Source: Mycobacterium sp. ELW1 (GTDB taxonomy: Bacteria > Actinomycetota > Actinomycetes > Mycobacteriales > Mycobacteriaceae). Taken from it: a stretch of DNA of 64,000 nt. Below the pieces are notes generated by a model that did not search any database, was not told where the DNA came from, and was given only the letters and a program-made list of their open reading frames with translations. Made by a program: the position numbers and the translations under genes. The DNA lies in the NCBI RefSeq assembly GCF_008329905.1, contig NZ_CP032155.1:1426001-1490000 (forward strand), read 5' to 3'. This document shows positions 29,016 to 38,070 of the stretch, one piece after another (within the stretch, counting starts at the first letter, position 1; each line of letters starts with the position of its first letter).

Positions 29016-29410
29016 CCACCACCCTGTCCACCACCACCTCGTCGGATTCGTTGCTGCGCATGGCGATGCGGGTCGACGCCATCCTGTCCGGCCTGTGCGG
29101 CATCACCCTGATGGCCGCCGCCGGCCCGATCTCCGGGCTCACCGGCTTCCCGAAAGCCGCCGAGTTCACCACCGGGGCGGTCTTCGTCGTCTACGCCGTG
29201 GTGGTGTTCCTCGCCGCGAGACTGCGCCACGTGCGCACCGCAGGCATCGCCACCGCGATCGCGAATCTGGTCTTCACCGTCGCCGCCGTCGTGGTCGTGA
29301 TCGCGCTCGATATGACAACGGCGGGCGTGGTCGCGATGCTGGCAAGTGGCGTCTACACCCTGGTGTTCGCTGACCTGCAGTACCTCGGGGTTCGCCGCAT
29401 CAAGGCGTGA
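29012..29410 (+). CDS. four-helix membrane protein, copy 2
   Basis: 132-aa paralogue of the preceding gene: a Thr/Ser-rich N-terminus, then SDSLLRMAMRVDAILSG and four membrane helices, ending YLGVRRIKA. It starts with an ATG overlapping the previous stop. The pair could form a hetero-oligomer in the membrane. Function unknown. Confidence 0.72.
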   Translation: MTTTLSTTTSSDSLLRMAMRVDAILSGLCGITLMAAAGPISGLTGFPKAAEFTTGAVFVVYAVVVFLAARLRHVRTAGIATAIANLVFTVAAVVVVIALDMTTAGVVAMLASGVYTLVFADLQYLGVRRIKA

Positions 29411-29438
29411 CCGGTCCTGCCCGGACGCGCGGCGGGGC

Positions 29439-29444
29439 TAGGGT
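29439..29444 (+). promoter_or_regulatory. -10 box for the gene at 29452
   Basis: TAGGGT, then 7 bases, then the ATG; no ribosome site. Leaderless type. Confidence 0.45.
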
Positions 29445-29451
29445 TGGGCCC

Positions 29452-29874
29452 ATGCATGTAGTAGCGTTCGCCGCCGCGCGCAAGGCGGTCCTGGAAGAAG
29501 CCGGCGGGGTCACCGCAGAAGGCTTCCCGATGACGAGCTGCTACGTGGAGAGCCTGCCAGCGCAGATCACCGTGCCGCTGGTCCTGGCTGTGCACGCCCA
29601 GGGCGGCACCGACTACGAGCCGCGCCGCTTCATCGTCGCGAAATCGCCTGAGGGCGAGCGGGTCGGGCTGCTGGAGTTCGCCTGGCAGTGGCCGGACAAC
29701 CCCGGGGTGCCGGTGAAGTTCCGGGTCTTCGCCCACCACCTGCCGATCACCGTGTATTCCGCGGGGGTCTACAGCGTGGGCCTCTACGAGGATCCCGACG
29801 GCGCCGAGGCGGAGTTCGAGTTCCCGCTGCCGGTGCTGCGGCTCAACCCGCTCACCGGAGCGCCGACCAACTAG
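29452..29874 (+). CDS. hypothetical beta-rich protein (possibly DUF6941-like)
   Basis: 140-aa soluble protein. The alternating pattern (QITVPLVLAVHAQGGTDYEPRRFIVAKSPEGERVGLLEFAWQW) predicts a beta-sandwich, with a C-terminal conserved-looking ITVYSAGVYSVGLYEDPDGAEAEFEFPLPV. This resembles small DUF6941-type proteins, but I cannot be sure. There is no signal peptide. The start at ATG 29452 fits the leaderless promoter; it converges with coaA, 8 nt away. Confidence 0.65.
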   Translation: MHVVAFAAARKAVLEEAGGVTAEGFPMTSCYVESLPAQITVPLVLAVHAQGGTDYEPRRFIVAKSPEGERVGLLEFAWQWPDNPGVPVKFRVFAHHLPITVYSAGVYSVGLYEDPDGAEAEFEFPLPVLRLNPLTGAPTN

Positions 29875-29882
29875 GTCTCCCG

Positions 29883-30821
29883 CTAGAGCTTGCGCAGCCG
29901 CAGCCGGTTGATCGAGTGATCGGCGTCCTTGCGCAGCACCAGCGTTGCCCGCGGGCGGGTCGGCAGGATGTTCTCGATCAGGTTGGGCCGGTTGATCGAA
30001 CTCCAGATCTCCCGGGCGGCCGCGACGGCCTGGGTGTCGGTCAGGCCCGCGTAGTGGTGGAAGTGCGACGCCGGGTCGGCGAACGCGCCCGCCCGCATGG
30101 CCAGGAACCGGTCGACGTACCACTTCTCGATGTCCTCGATGCGGGCGTCGACGTAGACGGAGAAGTCGAACAGGTCCGACACCATCAGGGTCGGACCTGT
30201 CTGCAGGACGTTGAGTCCCTCGAGGATGAGGATGTCCGGGTGGGTCACGACGTGTTTCTCGCCCGGGACGATGTCGTAGATCAGGTGTGAGTACACCGGG
30301 GCGCACACCTGATCGGCGCCGGACTTCACCGTCGTCACGAACCGCATCAGCGCGCGGCGGTTGTAGCTTTCCGGGAAACCCTTGCGATGCATCAGGTTTC
30401 GACGGTCCAGTTCGGCGTTGGGATACAGGAAGCCGTCGGTGGTGACCAGGTCGACGCGGGGGTGGTGCTCCCAGCGGGCCAGCAGCGCCTGCAGGACACG
30501 GGCGGTGGTGGACTTGCCGACGGCCACGCTGCCCGCCACACCGATGACGAACGGCACCGGCCGGTCCGGGTTCTGCTGCGGCTCGCCGAGGAACTCGGAG
30601 GTGGCGGCGAACAGCCGCTGACGCGCAGCCACCTGCAGGTGGATGAGCCGGGCCAGCGGAAGGTAGACCTCTTCGACCTCGAGCAGGTCGATCTGCTCGC
30701 CCAGGCCGCGCAGCCCGATCAGTTCGTCCTCCGTGAGCTTCAACGGGGTCGACATGCGCAGTGAACGCCATTGACTCCGGTCGAACTCGACGTAAGGGCT
30801 GGGTTCGCTCAGCCGCGCCAT
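29883..30821 (-). CDS. coaA: type I pantothenate kinase CoaA
   Basis: 312-aa enzyme, homologue of Rv1092c, which phosphorylates pantothenate as the first step of CoA synthesis. The P-loop is [15 protein letters not shown] (near residues 92-106), and [28 protein letters not shown] is the conserved substrate region. The ATG at 30821 lies 30 nt from the divergent start of the DUF885 gene, and AAGACT is spaced 6 nt before it. Confidence 0.95.
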   Translation of the reverse strand: MARLSEPSPYVEFDRSQWRSLRMSTPLKLTEDELIGLRGLGEQIDLLEVEEVYLPLARLIHLQVAARQRLFAATSEFLGEPQQNPDRPVPFVIGVAGSVAVGKSTTARVLQALLARWEHHPRVDLVTTDGFLYPNAELDRRNLMHRKGFPESYNRRALMRFVTTVKSGADQVCAPVYSHLIYDIVPGEKHVVTHPDILILEGLNVLQTGPTLMVSDLFDFSVYVDARIEDIEKWYVDRFLAMRAGAFADPASHFHHYAGLTDTQAVAAAREIWSSINRPNLIENILPTRPRATLVLRKDADHSINRLRLRKL

Positions 30822-30838
30822 GGTGCCAGTCTTGCAGT

Positions 30839-30844
30839 TAGCTT
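30839..30844 (+). promoter_or_regulatory. -10 box for the DUF885 gene
   Basis: TAGCTT, then 7 bases, then the ATG at 30852. The box lies inside the 30-nt gap to coaA. Confidence 0.45.
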
Positions 30845-30851
30845 GGTTGAC

Positions 30852-32069
30852 ATGCAGCCCGGCACCCTTATCCGCGATTACTTAACCCTCGGTTTGCGGT
30901 TCGACCGTATCGAGGACGGCTACGTCGATTCCTTCACCGGCGATCCCGAGTTGCGCCGCGCCGTGGCCGACGAGCCCGCTCCCGAGCCGGCCGAACTGGT
31001 CCGGCAGGCCGACCGGTTGCTGGCCGAACTGCCCGGCGTCGCCCGCACGGGTGGCTTCACCGACCAGCGCGCCGACTTCATCGGTGCACATCTGCGGGCC
31101 CTGCAGTTCTCCGCGCGCAAGTTCGCCGGCGAGGACGTGGGTTTCGTCGACGAGGTGCGTAATTACTTCGACGTCGAGATCAGCCGCGGTGACCCCGAGC
31201 GCTACCGCGCCGCCCACGCCCGCATCGACGAGGTCCTCGGCGGCAGCGGGCCGCTGGCCGACCGGATGGAGGCGCACCGCCGCTCCGACGAGATCCCGCC
31301 TGAACGGCTCGAGGAGTGCATTCACGCGTTCTCCAGCGCGCTGCGCGACACGGTGCGGGCCACCTACCCGCTGCCCGACGCCGAGACCATCGTCTACGAG
31401 GTGGTCACCGACAAGCCGTGGTCCGGCTTCAACTACTACAACGGCGACTACCGCTCGACGGTCGCGGTCAATGCCGACCTCAAGCAGCAGATGGCCAACC
31501 TGCCCCGGCTGGTGGCCCACGAGGCCTACCCCGGTCACCACACCGAGCACTGCCGCAAGGAGGCCGGGCTGGTGGCCGGCCAGGACCAGCAGGAGCAGAC
31601 CATCTTCCTGGTGAACACCCCGCAGTGCCTGATGGCCGAAGGGCTCGCCGACCTGGCGTTGTATGCCGCGGTCGGGCCGCGGTGGGGGAGTTGGGCCGGA
31701 GACATCTACGCCGACCTCGGGCTGCGGTTCGACGGCGAGCGGGCCGAGGCGCTGTCGGAGGCGACGGCGGCGCTCGCCGACGTCCGCCAGGACGCGGCGC
31801 TGATGCTGCATGACGAGCATCGTGACGTCGACGAGGTCGTCGCCTTCCTGCAGCGCTGGCTGCTGGTCGACGACACCCGAGCCCGGCAGATGCTGCGGTT
31901 CCTGTCCTCGCCGCTGTGGCGCGCCTACACCAGTACCTACGTCGAGGGGTACCGCCTGCTGCGGGGCTGGCTCGACGACCGGCCGGCCGGGGTGAGCCTG
32001 ACCGAACGGTTCGGCCGGCTGCTCGACGAGCCGCTGATTCCGTCTGCGTTGCGGGTCGACGCGGCCTGA
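30852..32069 (+). CDS. DUF885 family putative metallopeptidase
   Basis: 405-aa protein of the DUF885 family, related to M2/M32-type metallopeptidases. The metal motif is [15 protein letters not shown] (near residues 221-235), and a later Glu in [11 protein letters not shown] may be the third ligand. The N-terminal third is helical. The function is not established; a cytosolic carboxypeptidase role is inferred. Start is ATG 30852, supported by the leaderless promoter. It precedes glyA on the same strand by 23 nt. Confidence 0.78.
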   Translation: MQPGTLIRDYLTLGLRFDRIEDGYVDSFTGDPELRRAVADEPAPEPAELVRQADRLLAELPGVARTGGFTDQRADFIGAHLRALQFSARKFAGEDVGFVDEVRNYFDVEISRGDPERYRAAHARIDEVLGGSGPLADRMEAHRRSDEIPPERLEECIHAFSSALRDTVRATYPLPDAETIVYEVVTDKPWSGFNYYNGDYRSTVAVNADLKQQMANLPRLVAHEAYPGHHTEHCRKEAGLVAGQDQQEQTIFLVNTPQCLMAEGLADLALYAAVGPRWGSWAGDIYADLGLRFDGERAEALSEATAALADVRQDAALMLHDEHRDVDEVVAFLQRWLLVDDTRARQMLRFLSSPLWRAYTSTYVEGYRLLRGWLDDRPAGVSLTERFGRLLDEPLIPSALRVDAA

Positions 32070-32080
32070 ACAGGGCCGGA

Positions 32081-32086
32081 TAGGCT
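32081..32086 (+). promoter_or_regulatory. -10 box for glyA
   Basis: TAGGCT followed by TGGGTC and the ATG at 32093: a 6-nt spacer with no ribosome site. Confidence 0.5.
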
Positions 32087-32092
32087 TGGGTC

Positions 32093-33559
32093 ATGACCGC
32101 AGACTCGACGATTTCGACTCACGCCCCCGCTCAGGGCGCCGACTACGCCGCCACCGCCAGCGAGGCGTACCGGGCGGCGTTAAAGGTCATCGAGTCCGTC
32201 GAGCCGCGGATTGCCGATGCGACCCGCAAAGAGCTTGCCGATCAACGGGATTCGTTGAAACTGATCGCGAGCGAGAACTACGCCTCACCCGCGGTGCTGC
32301 TGACCATGGGCACCTGGTTCTCGGACAAGTACGCCGAGGGCACGGTCGGCCACCGGTTCTACGCTGCCTGCCAGAACGTCGACACCGTCGAGTCGCTGGC
32401 CGCCGAGCACGCGCGCGAACTCTTCGGCGCCCCCTACGCCTATGCCCAGCCGCACTCGGGCATCGACGCCAACCTGGTCGCGTTCTGGGCCATCCTGGCG
32501 ACCCGGATCGAGGCGCCCGCCCTGACCGATTCCGGGGTCAAGCACATCAACGACCTCTCCGAGGCCGAGTGGGAACGGCTGCGTGCCCGGCTGGGTAGCC
32601 AGCGGTTGCTGGGCATGTCGCTCGACGCGGGCGGTCACCTCACCCACGGCTTCCGGCCCAACATCTCCGGCAAGATGTTCCACCAGCGCAGCTACGGCAC
32701 CGATCCTCAGACCGGCCTGATCGACTACGACGCCATCCGTGCCGCCGCCAAGGAGTTCAAGCCGCTGATCCTGGTCGCGGGCTATTCGGCCTACCCGCGG
32801 CGGATCAACTTCGCCACGATGCGCGAGATCGCCGACGAGGTCGGCGCCACCCTGATGGTCGACATGGCGCACTTCGCCGGGCTGGTCGCAGGCAAGGTGT
32901 TCACCGGCGATGAGGATCCGGTGCCGCACGCCCACGTCACCACCACGACCACGCACAAGTCGCTGCGCGGCCCGCGCGGTGGTCTGGTGCTGGCCACCGA
33001 GGAGTTCGCCCCCGCCGTCGACAAGGGGTGCCCGATGGTGCTGGGTGGGCCGCTGTCACATGTCATGGCCGCCAAGGCCGTTGCGCTGGCCGAGGCGCGC
33101 CAGCCGTCGTTCCAGGCGTACGCCCAGCGGATCGCCGACAATGCCAAGGCCTTCGCCGAGGGTCTGCTCAAGCGGGGCGCGACCCTGGTCACCGGCGGTA
33201 CCGACAACCATCTGGTGCTGCTCGACGTCCAGTCCTACGGGCTGACCGGCCGTCAGGCCGAGTCCGCGCTGCTGGATTCCGGTGTGGTCACCAACCGCAA
33301 CGCGATCCCGTCCGACCCGAACGGCGCCTGGTACACCAGCGGCATCCGGTTCGGCACGCCGGCGCTGACCACCCGTGGGTTCGGTCCCGAGGAGTTCGAC
33401 CGGGTCGCCGAGCTGGTGGTCGAGGTGCTGACCAACACCCAGGCGGAGGGTTCGTCCAAGGCCAAGTACACGCTGGCCGATGGCACGGCGGATCGGGTGC
33501 ACGCCGCCGCCGCCGAAATGCTGGCGGCCAACCCGCTGTATCCCGGGCTGACCCTGTAG
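32093..33559 (+). CDS. glyA: serine hydroxymethyltransferase, long form
   Basis: 488-aa PLP enzyme that interconverts serine and glycine and supplies methylene-tetrahydrofolate. The PLP lysine is in [11 protein letters not shown], and [11 protein letters not shown] and NRNAIPSDP are conserved. At 488 aa it is about 60 residues longer than the usual bacterial enzyme (about 425), with a longer N-terminus and an insert around [24 protein letters not shown] and [18 protein letters not shown]. It occupies the position of Rv1093. Confidence 0.92.
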   Translation: MTADSTISTHAPAQGADYAATASEAYRAALKVIESVEPRIADATRKELADQRDSLKLIASENYASPAVLLTMGTWFSDKYAEGTVGHRFYAACQNVDTVESLAAEHARELFGAPYAYAQPHSGIDANLVAFWAILATRIEAPALTDSGVKHINDLSEAEWERLRARLGSQRLLGMSLDAGGHLTHGFRPNISGKMFHQRSYGTDPQTGLIDYDAIRAAAKEFKPLILVAGYSAYPRRINFATMREIADEVGATLMVDMAHFAGLVAGKVFTGDEDPVPHAHVTTTTTHKSLRGPRGGLVLATEEFAPAVDKGCPMVLGGPLSHVMAAKAVALAEARQPSFQAYAQRIADNAKAFAEGLLKRGATLVTGGTDNHLVLLDVQSYGLTGRQAESALLDSGVVTNRNAIPSDPNGAWYTSGIRFGTPALTTRGFGPEEFDRVAELVVEVLTNTQAEGSSKAKYTLADGTADRVHAAAAEMLAANPLYPGLTL

Positions 33560-33568
33560 GAAGTCGGG

Positions 33569-33596
33569 CCGGCGAAACGCCGGTGGCCGGGTTTTT
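33569..33596 (+). terminator. terminator after glyA
   Basis: CCGGCG (33569-33574), AAA and CGCCGG (33578-33583) form a hairpin, followed by a GC-rich stretch and a T5 run at 33592-33596. It lies between glyA and the desA2 promoter. Confidence 0.6.
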
Positions 33597-33616
33597 AAAC
33601 ACCCGTGTCTTTGAGT

Positions 33617-33622
33617 TACAGT
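33617..33622 (+). promoter_or_regulatory. -10 box for desA2, leaderless
   Basis: TACAGT, then TACTTC, then the ATG at 33629. No Shine-Dalgarno is present, so the spacing and the start codon agree with a leaderless mRNA. Confidence 0.6.
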
Positions 33623-33628
33623 TACTTC

Positions 33629-34456
33629 ATGGCACAGAAACCTGTCGCGAATGCGCTGACGCTCGAACTTGAGCCGGTTGTCGCTGACAATCTGGTTCGC
33701 TATTTGGCCACCGCCGATGAGTGGTACGGCCACGACTACGTCCCGTTCGACCAGGGCGAGAACTTCGCCTTTCTGGGCGGCAAGGACTGGGAGCCCGCCC
33801 AGGTCACCTTGCCCTCCGAGGTCGTCGACGCCCTGGAGATCCTGCTGATCACCAAGGACAACCTCGCCGGGTACCACCGCGAGCTGGTCGAACATTTCAT
33901 CCTCCAGGACAAGTGGGGCCGCTGGTTGGGCCGCTGGACCGCCGAGGAGAACCTGCACGCCATCGCGCTGCGGAACTACCTCGTCGTCACCCGCAACTTC
34001 GATCCGACCGCCAATGAGGACGTTCGCGTCAACCACGTCATGCGCGGCTACCGGGCCAAGAGCTTCACCCAGATCGAGACGCTGGTGTTCATGGCGCTCT
34101 ACGAGCGTGCCCACGCCGTGTTCACCCGCAACCTCGAGGCCAGGATCGACGAGCCGGTGCTCAAGGGACTGGTTGGCCGAATCGCCGCCGACGAAGAGCG
34201 GCACGAAGAGTTCTTCGCCAACCTGGTTGCGCACTGCCTGCAAACCCACCGGGAGTCGACGATCAACTCGATCGCCCGGCGCGCGGGCGGCTTCGGTCTG
34301 GTCGGCGGCGACATCTGGGAGTACCAGGACAAGCTGAACAACGTCGCTCAGGCCGGCATCTTCGGCTACGAAACCTCGCGCAAGGTGGTCACCGATCGCA
34401 TCGCGGCCTGGGGTCTGACCGACGAGGCGACGCTGAAGAAAATCGTTCGCTCGTAA
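33629..34456 (+). CDS. desA2: acyl-ACP desaturase-like DesA2
   Basis: 275-aa homologue of Rv1094, a stearoyl-ACP-desaturase family protein thought to take part in mycolic acid precursor synthesis. The diiron-type motifs EENLHA (near residue 110) and DEERHEEFF (near 190) are visible. The family has four helices carrying Glu/His ligands; DesA2 itself is reported to be atypical, so desaturase activity is not assured. Start ATG 33629 agrees with the leaderless promoter. A hairpin follows the stop. Confidence 0.92.
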   Translation: MAQKPVANALTLELEPVVADNLVRYLATADEWYGHDYVPFDQGENFAFLGGKDWEPAQVTLPSEVVDALEILLITKDNLAGYHRELVEHFILQDKWGRWLGRWTAEENLHAIALRNYLVVTRNFDPTANEDVRVNHVMRGYRAKSFTQIETLVFMALYERAHAVFTRNLEARIDEPVLKGLVGRIAADEERHEEFFANLVAHCLQTHRESTINSIARRAGGFGLVGGDIWEYQDKLNNVAQAGIFGYETSRKVVTDRIAAWGLTDEATLKKIVRS

Positions 34457-34463
34457 CACGCCC

Positions 34464-34482
34464 GCGCGCCTGATCGGCGCGC
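34464..34482. terminator. hairpin after desA2
   Basis: GCGCGCC (34464-34470) pairs with GGCGCGC (34476-34482) around TGATC. No T-run follows; terminator-like only. Confidence 0.4.
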
Positions 34483-34497
34483 ACCGCGCTACCGGAG

Positions 34498-34503
34498 TAG
34501 CGT
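34498..34503 (+). promoter_or_regulatory. -10 box before the small ORF and phoH2
   Basis: TAGCGT lies 8 nt before the ATG at 34512. If correct, the phoH2 mRNA begins at the small ORF rather than at phoH2. Confidence 0.4.
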
Positions 34504-34511
34504 CACTTTCG

Positions 34512-34625
34512 ATGGCTAGCGACATGCTCTGCTGTCCGGGCGGTACCTATCGTTTCGACTACGACAGGACCGGTCCCGGTCCTGGTGCCGCAGTGTCCGC
34601 CGAGGGGTTCGCGGGGACCGCGTGA
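34512..34625 (+). CDS. small ORF upstream of phoH2 (possible phoAT)
   Basis: 37-codon frame ([20 protein letters not shown] then a Gly/Ala-rich end) ending 16 nt before the phoH2 GTG. The mycobacterial phoH2 operon is known to carry a short upstream gene, phoAT, encoding the antitoxin partner; this frame occupies that place, but I cannot compare the sequences. A leaderless-type -10 lies 8 nt upstream. It may instead be a leader peptide with paired cysteine codons. Too short to be certain. Confidence 0.45.
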   Translation: MASDMLCCPGGTYRFDYDRTGPGPGAAVSAEGFAGTA

Positions 34626-34641
34626 ACCTGAGGAGCGCCCA

Positions 34642-35961
34642 GTGACCGATTCGCAGTCGCCCGTTCGGACGTATGTGCTCGACACCTCAGTTCTGTTGTC
34701 CGACCCGTGGGCGTGCACCCGGTTCGCCGAACACGAAGTGGTGGTACCGCTCGTGGTCATCAGTGAACTGGAAGCCAAACGCCACCACCACGAGTTGGGT
34801 TGGTTCGCCCGACAGGCGCTGCGGTTGTTCGACGATCTCCGTCTGGAACACGGTCGCTTGGATCAGCCGATACCCATTGGCACACAAGGCGGAACGCTCA
34901 ACGTCGAACTCAACCACAGCGACCAGTCGGTGCTGCCGTCCGGGTTCCGCACCGAGAACAACGACACGCGGATCCTGACGGTGGCCGCCAACCTGGCTGC
35001 CGAGGGCAAGCGAGTCACGTTGGTCAGCAAGGACATTCCGCTGCGGGTCAAGGCGGGCGCGGTCGGTTTGCTGGCCGACGAATACCACGCCCAGGACGTG
35101 ATCACCTCGGGCTGGACCGGGATGACCGAGCTCGATGTGGCCCCCGAGGATGTCGACACGATCTTCGCCGACGGCGAGATCGATCTCGAAGAGGCGCGTA
35201 ACCTGCCGTGCCACACCGGCGTTCGTCTGCTCGGCGCCAACTCCAGCGCGCTGGGCCGGGTGAACGCCGACAAGAAGGTTCAGCTGGTGCGGGGTGATCG
35301 CGAAGTGTTCGGCCTCCGGGGAAGGTCCGCCGAACAACGCGTCGCCCTCGATCTGCTGCAGGACGAATCGGTGGGCATCGTGTCGCTGGGCGGCAAGGCC
35401 GGCACCGGCAAGTCGGCGCTGGCGCTGTGCGCCGGTCTCGAGGCGGTGCTCGAGCGCCGCACCCAGCGCAAGGTCGTGGTGTTCCGGCCGCTGTACGCCG
35501 TCGGCGGCCAGGAACTGGGCTACCTGCCGGGCAGCGAGAGCGACAAGATGGGCCCGTGGGCGCAGGCCGTCTTCGACACCCTCGAGGGACTGGCGTCACC
35601 GGCCGTGCTGGAAGAAGTGCTCTCTCGCGGGATGCTGGAGGTGCTGCCCCTGACGCACATCCGCGGCCGTTCGCTGCACGACTCGTTCGTGATCGTCGAC
35701 GAAGCGCAGTCCCTGGAGCGCAACGTGCTGCTGACCGTGCTGTCGCGGCTGGGCAGCGGGTCGCGGGTGGTGCTGACCCATGATGTCGCGCAGCGCGACA
35801 ACCTTCGGGTCGGGCGTCACGACGGTGTCGCCGCGGTCATCGAGAAGCTCAAGGGCCACCCGCTGTTCGCCCACATCACGCTGATGCGCAGCGAACGTTC
35901 GCCGATCGCCGCACTGGTCACCGAGATGCTCGAGGAGATCAGCCCCGGAGCCCTGCCATGA
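34642..35961 (+). CDS. phoH2: PhoH2, PIN-domain RNase fused to RNA helicase
   Basis: 439-aa homologue of Rv1095. The N-terminal PIN domain (residues 8-140) has the acidic starts [12 protein letters not shown] and [12 protein letters not shown]; the C-terminal PhoH ATPase has Walker [10 protein letters not shown] (near 250) and Walker B VIVDEAQS. PhoH2 proteins unwind and cut RNA. Start GTG 34642 with GAGGAG upstream. A small ORF precedes it, as expected for the phoAT-phoH2 pair. The chitooligosaccharide-deacetylase-like gene follows. Confidence 0.93.
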   Translation: MTDSQSPVRTYVLDTSVLLSDPWACTRFAEHEVVVPLVVISELEAKRHHHELGWFARQALRLFDDLRLEHGRLDQPIPIGTQGGTLNVELNHSDQSVLPSGFRTENNDTRILTVAANLAAEGKRVTLVSKDIPLRVKAGAVGLLADEYHAQDVITSGWTGMTELDVAPEDVDTIFADGEIDLEEARNLPCHTGVRLLGANSSALGRVNADKKVQLVRGDREVFGLRGRSAEQRVALDLLQDESVGIVSLGGKAGTGKSALALCAGLEAVLERRTQRKVVVFRPLYAVGGQELGYLPGSESDKMGPWAQAVFDTLEGLASPAVLEEVLSRGMLEVLPLTHIRGRSLHDSFVIVDEAQSLERNVLLTVLSRLGSGSRVVLTHDVAQRDNLRVGRHDGVAAVIEKLKGHPLFAHITLMRSERSPIAALVTEMLEEISPGALP

Positions 35962-35969
35962 TGCGCCGG

Positions 35970-35975
35970 TAAACT
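35970..35975 (+). promoter_or_regulatory. -10 box for the polysaccharide deacetylase gene
   Basis: TAAACT, then 7 bases, then the GTG at 35983. Confidence 0.5.
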
Positions 35976-35982
35976 CTTGGGC

Positions 35983-36864
35983 GTGCCGCGCCGTCCCGAC
36001 AGCCTGTCCTGGTCCTACCTGCGGACCGTGATCGGTGTCGTCGCGGGTGTGGCCGTCGTCGTGATCGGGGGCTTCACCGGGCACGTCAAGGTGGCCAAGG
36101 CCGATTCCGTCGACTGCTCGGTGGTCAGATGTGTGGCGCTGACCTTCGACGACGGGCCTTCGCCGTACACCGACCGGCTGCTGGGCATCCTCAACGACAA
36201 CGGTGCGAAGGCCACCTTCTTCGAGATCGGCAACAAGGTGGCCGCAAACCCGGCCGGCGCGAAGCGAGTGGTCGATGCCGGCATGGAACTCGGCAGCCAC
36301 ACCTGGGAGCACCCGAACATGACGGCGATCCCCCCGGAGGATGTGCCGGCCCAGTTCAGCAAGGCCAACGATGCGATCAAGGCGGCCACCGGGCAGACCC
36401 CGGTGCTGTGGCGGCCCGCCGGTGGGCTCACCAACGACGCGGTCAACAAGGTGGCAGCCCAGTACGGCCTCGCCGCGATCCTCTGGGACGTGATCCCGTT
36501 CGACTGGATGAACGACTCCAACACCGCCGCCACCCGCTACATGCTGATGACCCAGATCAAGCCCAACTCGGTGGTGCTGTTCCACGACACCTATTCGTCG
36601 ACGGTCGACTTGGTCGAGCAGTTCATCCCGGTCCTCAAGGCCAACGGCTACCACCTGGTGACCGTGACCCAGATGCTGGGCCCGCGCGCGCCGGGCAGCG
36701 TGTACGGCGGCCGCGACAACGGGCCGCCGGCCAATGAGCTGCAGGACATCCCGGCCAGCGACATCCCCACCCTGCCTGCGACCCCGTCGCCGAAGCCGAT
36801 GCCGAACATTCCGATCACCGATATCCCGGGGGCCAATTCCGGCGGCTCCAACAACGGCGCGTAG
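35983..36864 (+). CDS. polysaccharide (peptidoglycan-type) deacetylase
   Basis: 293-aa homologue of Rv1096, a carbohydrate esterase family 4 enzyme that removes N-acetyl groups from cell-wall glycans. An uncleaved signal or anchor (TVIGVVAGVAVVVIGGF) is followed by the NodB domain with TFDDGPSPYTD, HTWEHPN (His-x3-His metal site) and RPAGG and LFHDTYSST. The C-terminal tail is Pro-rich. The GTG start fits a leaderless -10. Confidence 0.9.
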   Translation: MPRRPDSLSWSYLRTVIGVVAGVAVVVIGGFTGHVKVAKADSVDCSVVRCVALTFDDGPSPYTDRLLGILNDNGAKATFFEIGNKVAANPAGAKRVVDAGMELGSHTWEHPNMTAIPPEDVPAQFSKANDAIKAATGQTPVLWRPAGGLTNDAVNKVAAQYGLAAILWDVIPFDWMNDSNTAATRYMLMTQIKPNSVVLFHDTYSSTVDLVEQFIPVLKANGYHLVTVTQMLGPRAPGSVYGGRDNGPPANELQDIPASDIPTLPATPSPKPMPNIPITDIPGANSGGSNNGA

Positions 36865-36875
36865 TCCGGCCGTAG

Positions 36876-38069
36876 GTGCACACCGCCACCTCGTTCGTCC
36901 TGACCCTCCTGGTCCTCGGCTACGCCGTGGTGTCGGGCTTGGTCGGCCGGTGGTACGTCGCGCCGGCGCTGATCTTCGTTGGGCTGGGAATGTTGTTCGG
37001 GCCCTTCGGTTTCAACGTGCTGCAAGCCGGCCCGGGTACCGAGGGATTCACCGTCCTGGCGCAGCTCGCGCTGACTGTAATCCTGTTCAACCAGGCCGCC
37101 AAGCTGGACCCGGCCAAGGTGTTCCGGCGCGGGCACGTCACATTCCGGCTGCTGGTGATCGGGATACCTCTGACTCTGGTGCTGGGCACGCTGACCGCGG
37201 CGGCGCTGCTGCCGGTGCTGCCGTGGTGGGAGGCGGTATGCCTGGCCGCGATCGTGGCGCCCACCGAGGTGGCGCTCATCGAGGCGCTGACCGAGGACGG
37301 CCGGATTCCGGAGCGGGTGCGCAACGCGTTGTCGGTGGAAAGCGGCTTCTACGACGGTTTTGCGCTGGCCGTGTTGTTGGCCGCGCTCGCCCTGGCCTCG
37401 GCGCACACCGACGAACGCCCCCGGGACTGGACCTGGTTTGTCGTACGCACCGAGGTGGTGTCGCTGGCCATCGGCGCGGCCGTCGGACTGCTGGGCGCGG
37501 CGGTGATCGCGTGGTCGCGGCGTCGGGAGTGGATGAATGACACCTGGGCTCAGCTGGCCACGCTGGCCGTCGCGCTGATCTGTTTCGAGTTCGGCGAGAG
37601 GGTGCATGCCAGCGGATTCGTGGCCGCCTTCACCGGCGGTCTTGCGTTCGCGGTCGTAGCGCGGCGCAGCAACACCCAAGTGTCGAACCAGGTAACGGAT
37701 GCCACCGCACAGCTCCTCGAGTTGTTGGTGTTCGCGATGTTCGGCGCATTCGCGGTGATCGACGCCTGGCAGCACACCAGCTGGCGAGTGGTGCTGTTCT
37801 GCATCGTGGCGGTGTTCGGCGTGCGCCTGGTCGCGGTGCTGGTCGCATTGATCCGCACCGATCTACCCGCCTACAACCGGGTGTTCATCGGCTGGTTCGG
37901 GCCCAGGGGCATCGGCACCGTGGTGCTGGGGCTGCTGGTGATCGAGCGTGGCGAGATCCAACATCCCGATGTGCTCACCCAGGCCGGGGTGATCGCGGTG
38001 ACGCTGAGCCTGGTATTGCACAGCGTCACTGCGCCCCTTGGGATTTCACGCTATCGGCAGGGCGCCTAG
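36876..38069 (+). CDS. CPA-type cation:proton antiporter
   Basis: 397-aa integral membrane protein with about 11-12 helices, resembling NhaP-like sodium/proton antiporters. Conserved segments are IVAPTEVALIEALTEDGRIPERVRNALSVESG and GWFGPRGIGTVV. At the usual Asn-Asp active pair the sequence reads ESGFYDG, so the Asp is kept but the Asn is Tyr. Start GTG 36876, 11 nt after the deacetylase stop; no ribosome site. It ends 1 nt from the convergent PGRS-like gene. Confidence 0.82.
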   Translation: MHTATSFVLTLLVLGYAVVSGLVGRWYVAPALIFVGLGMLFGPFGFNVLQAGPGTEGFTVLAQLALTVILFNQAAKLDPAKVFRRGHVTFRLLVIGIPLTLVLGTLTAAALLPVLPWWEAVCLAAIVAPTEVALIEALTEDGRIPERVRNALSVESGFYDGFALAVLLAALALASAHTDERPRDWTWFVVRTEVVSLAIGAAVGLLGAAVIAWSRRREWMNDTWAQLATLAVALICFEFGERVHASGFVAAFTGGLAFAVVARRSNTQVSNQVTDATAQLLELLVFAMFGAFAVIDAWQHTSWRVVLFCIVAVFGVRLVAVLVALIRTDLPAYNRVFIGWFGPRGIGTVVLGLLVIERGEIQHPDVLTQAGVIAVTLSLVLHSVTAPLGISRYRQGA

Positions 38070-38070
38070 C

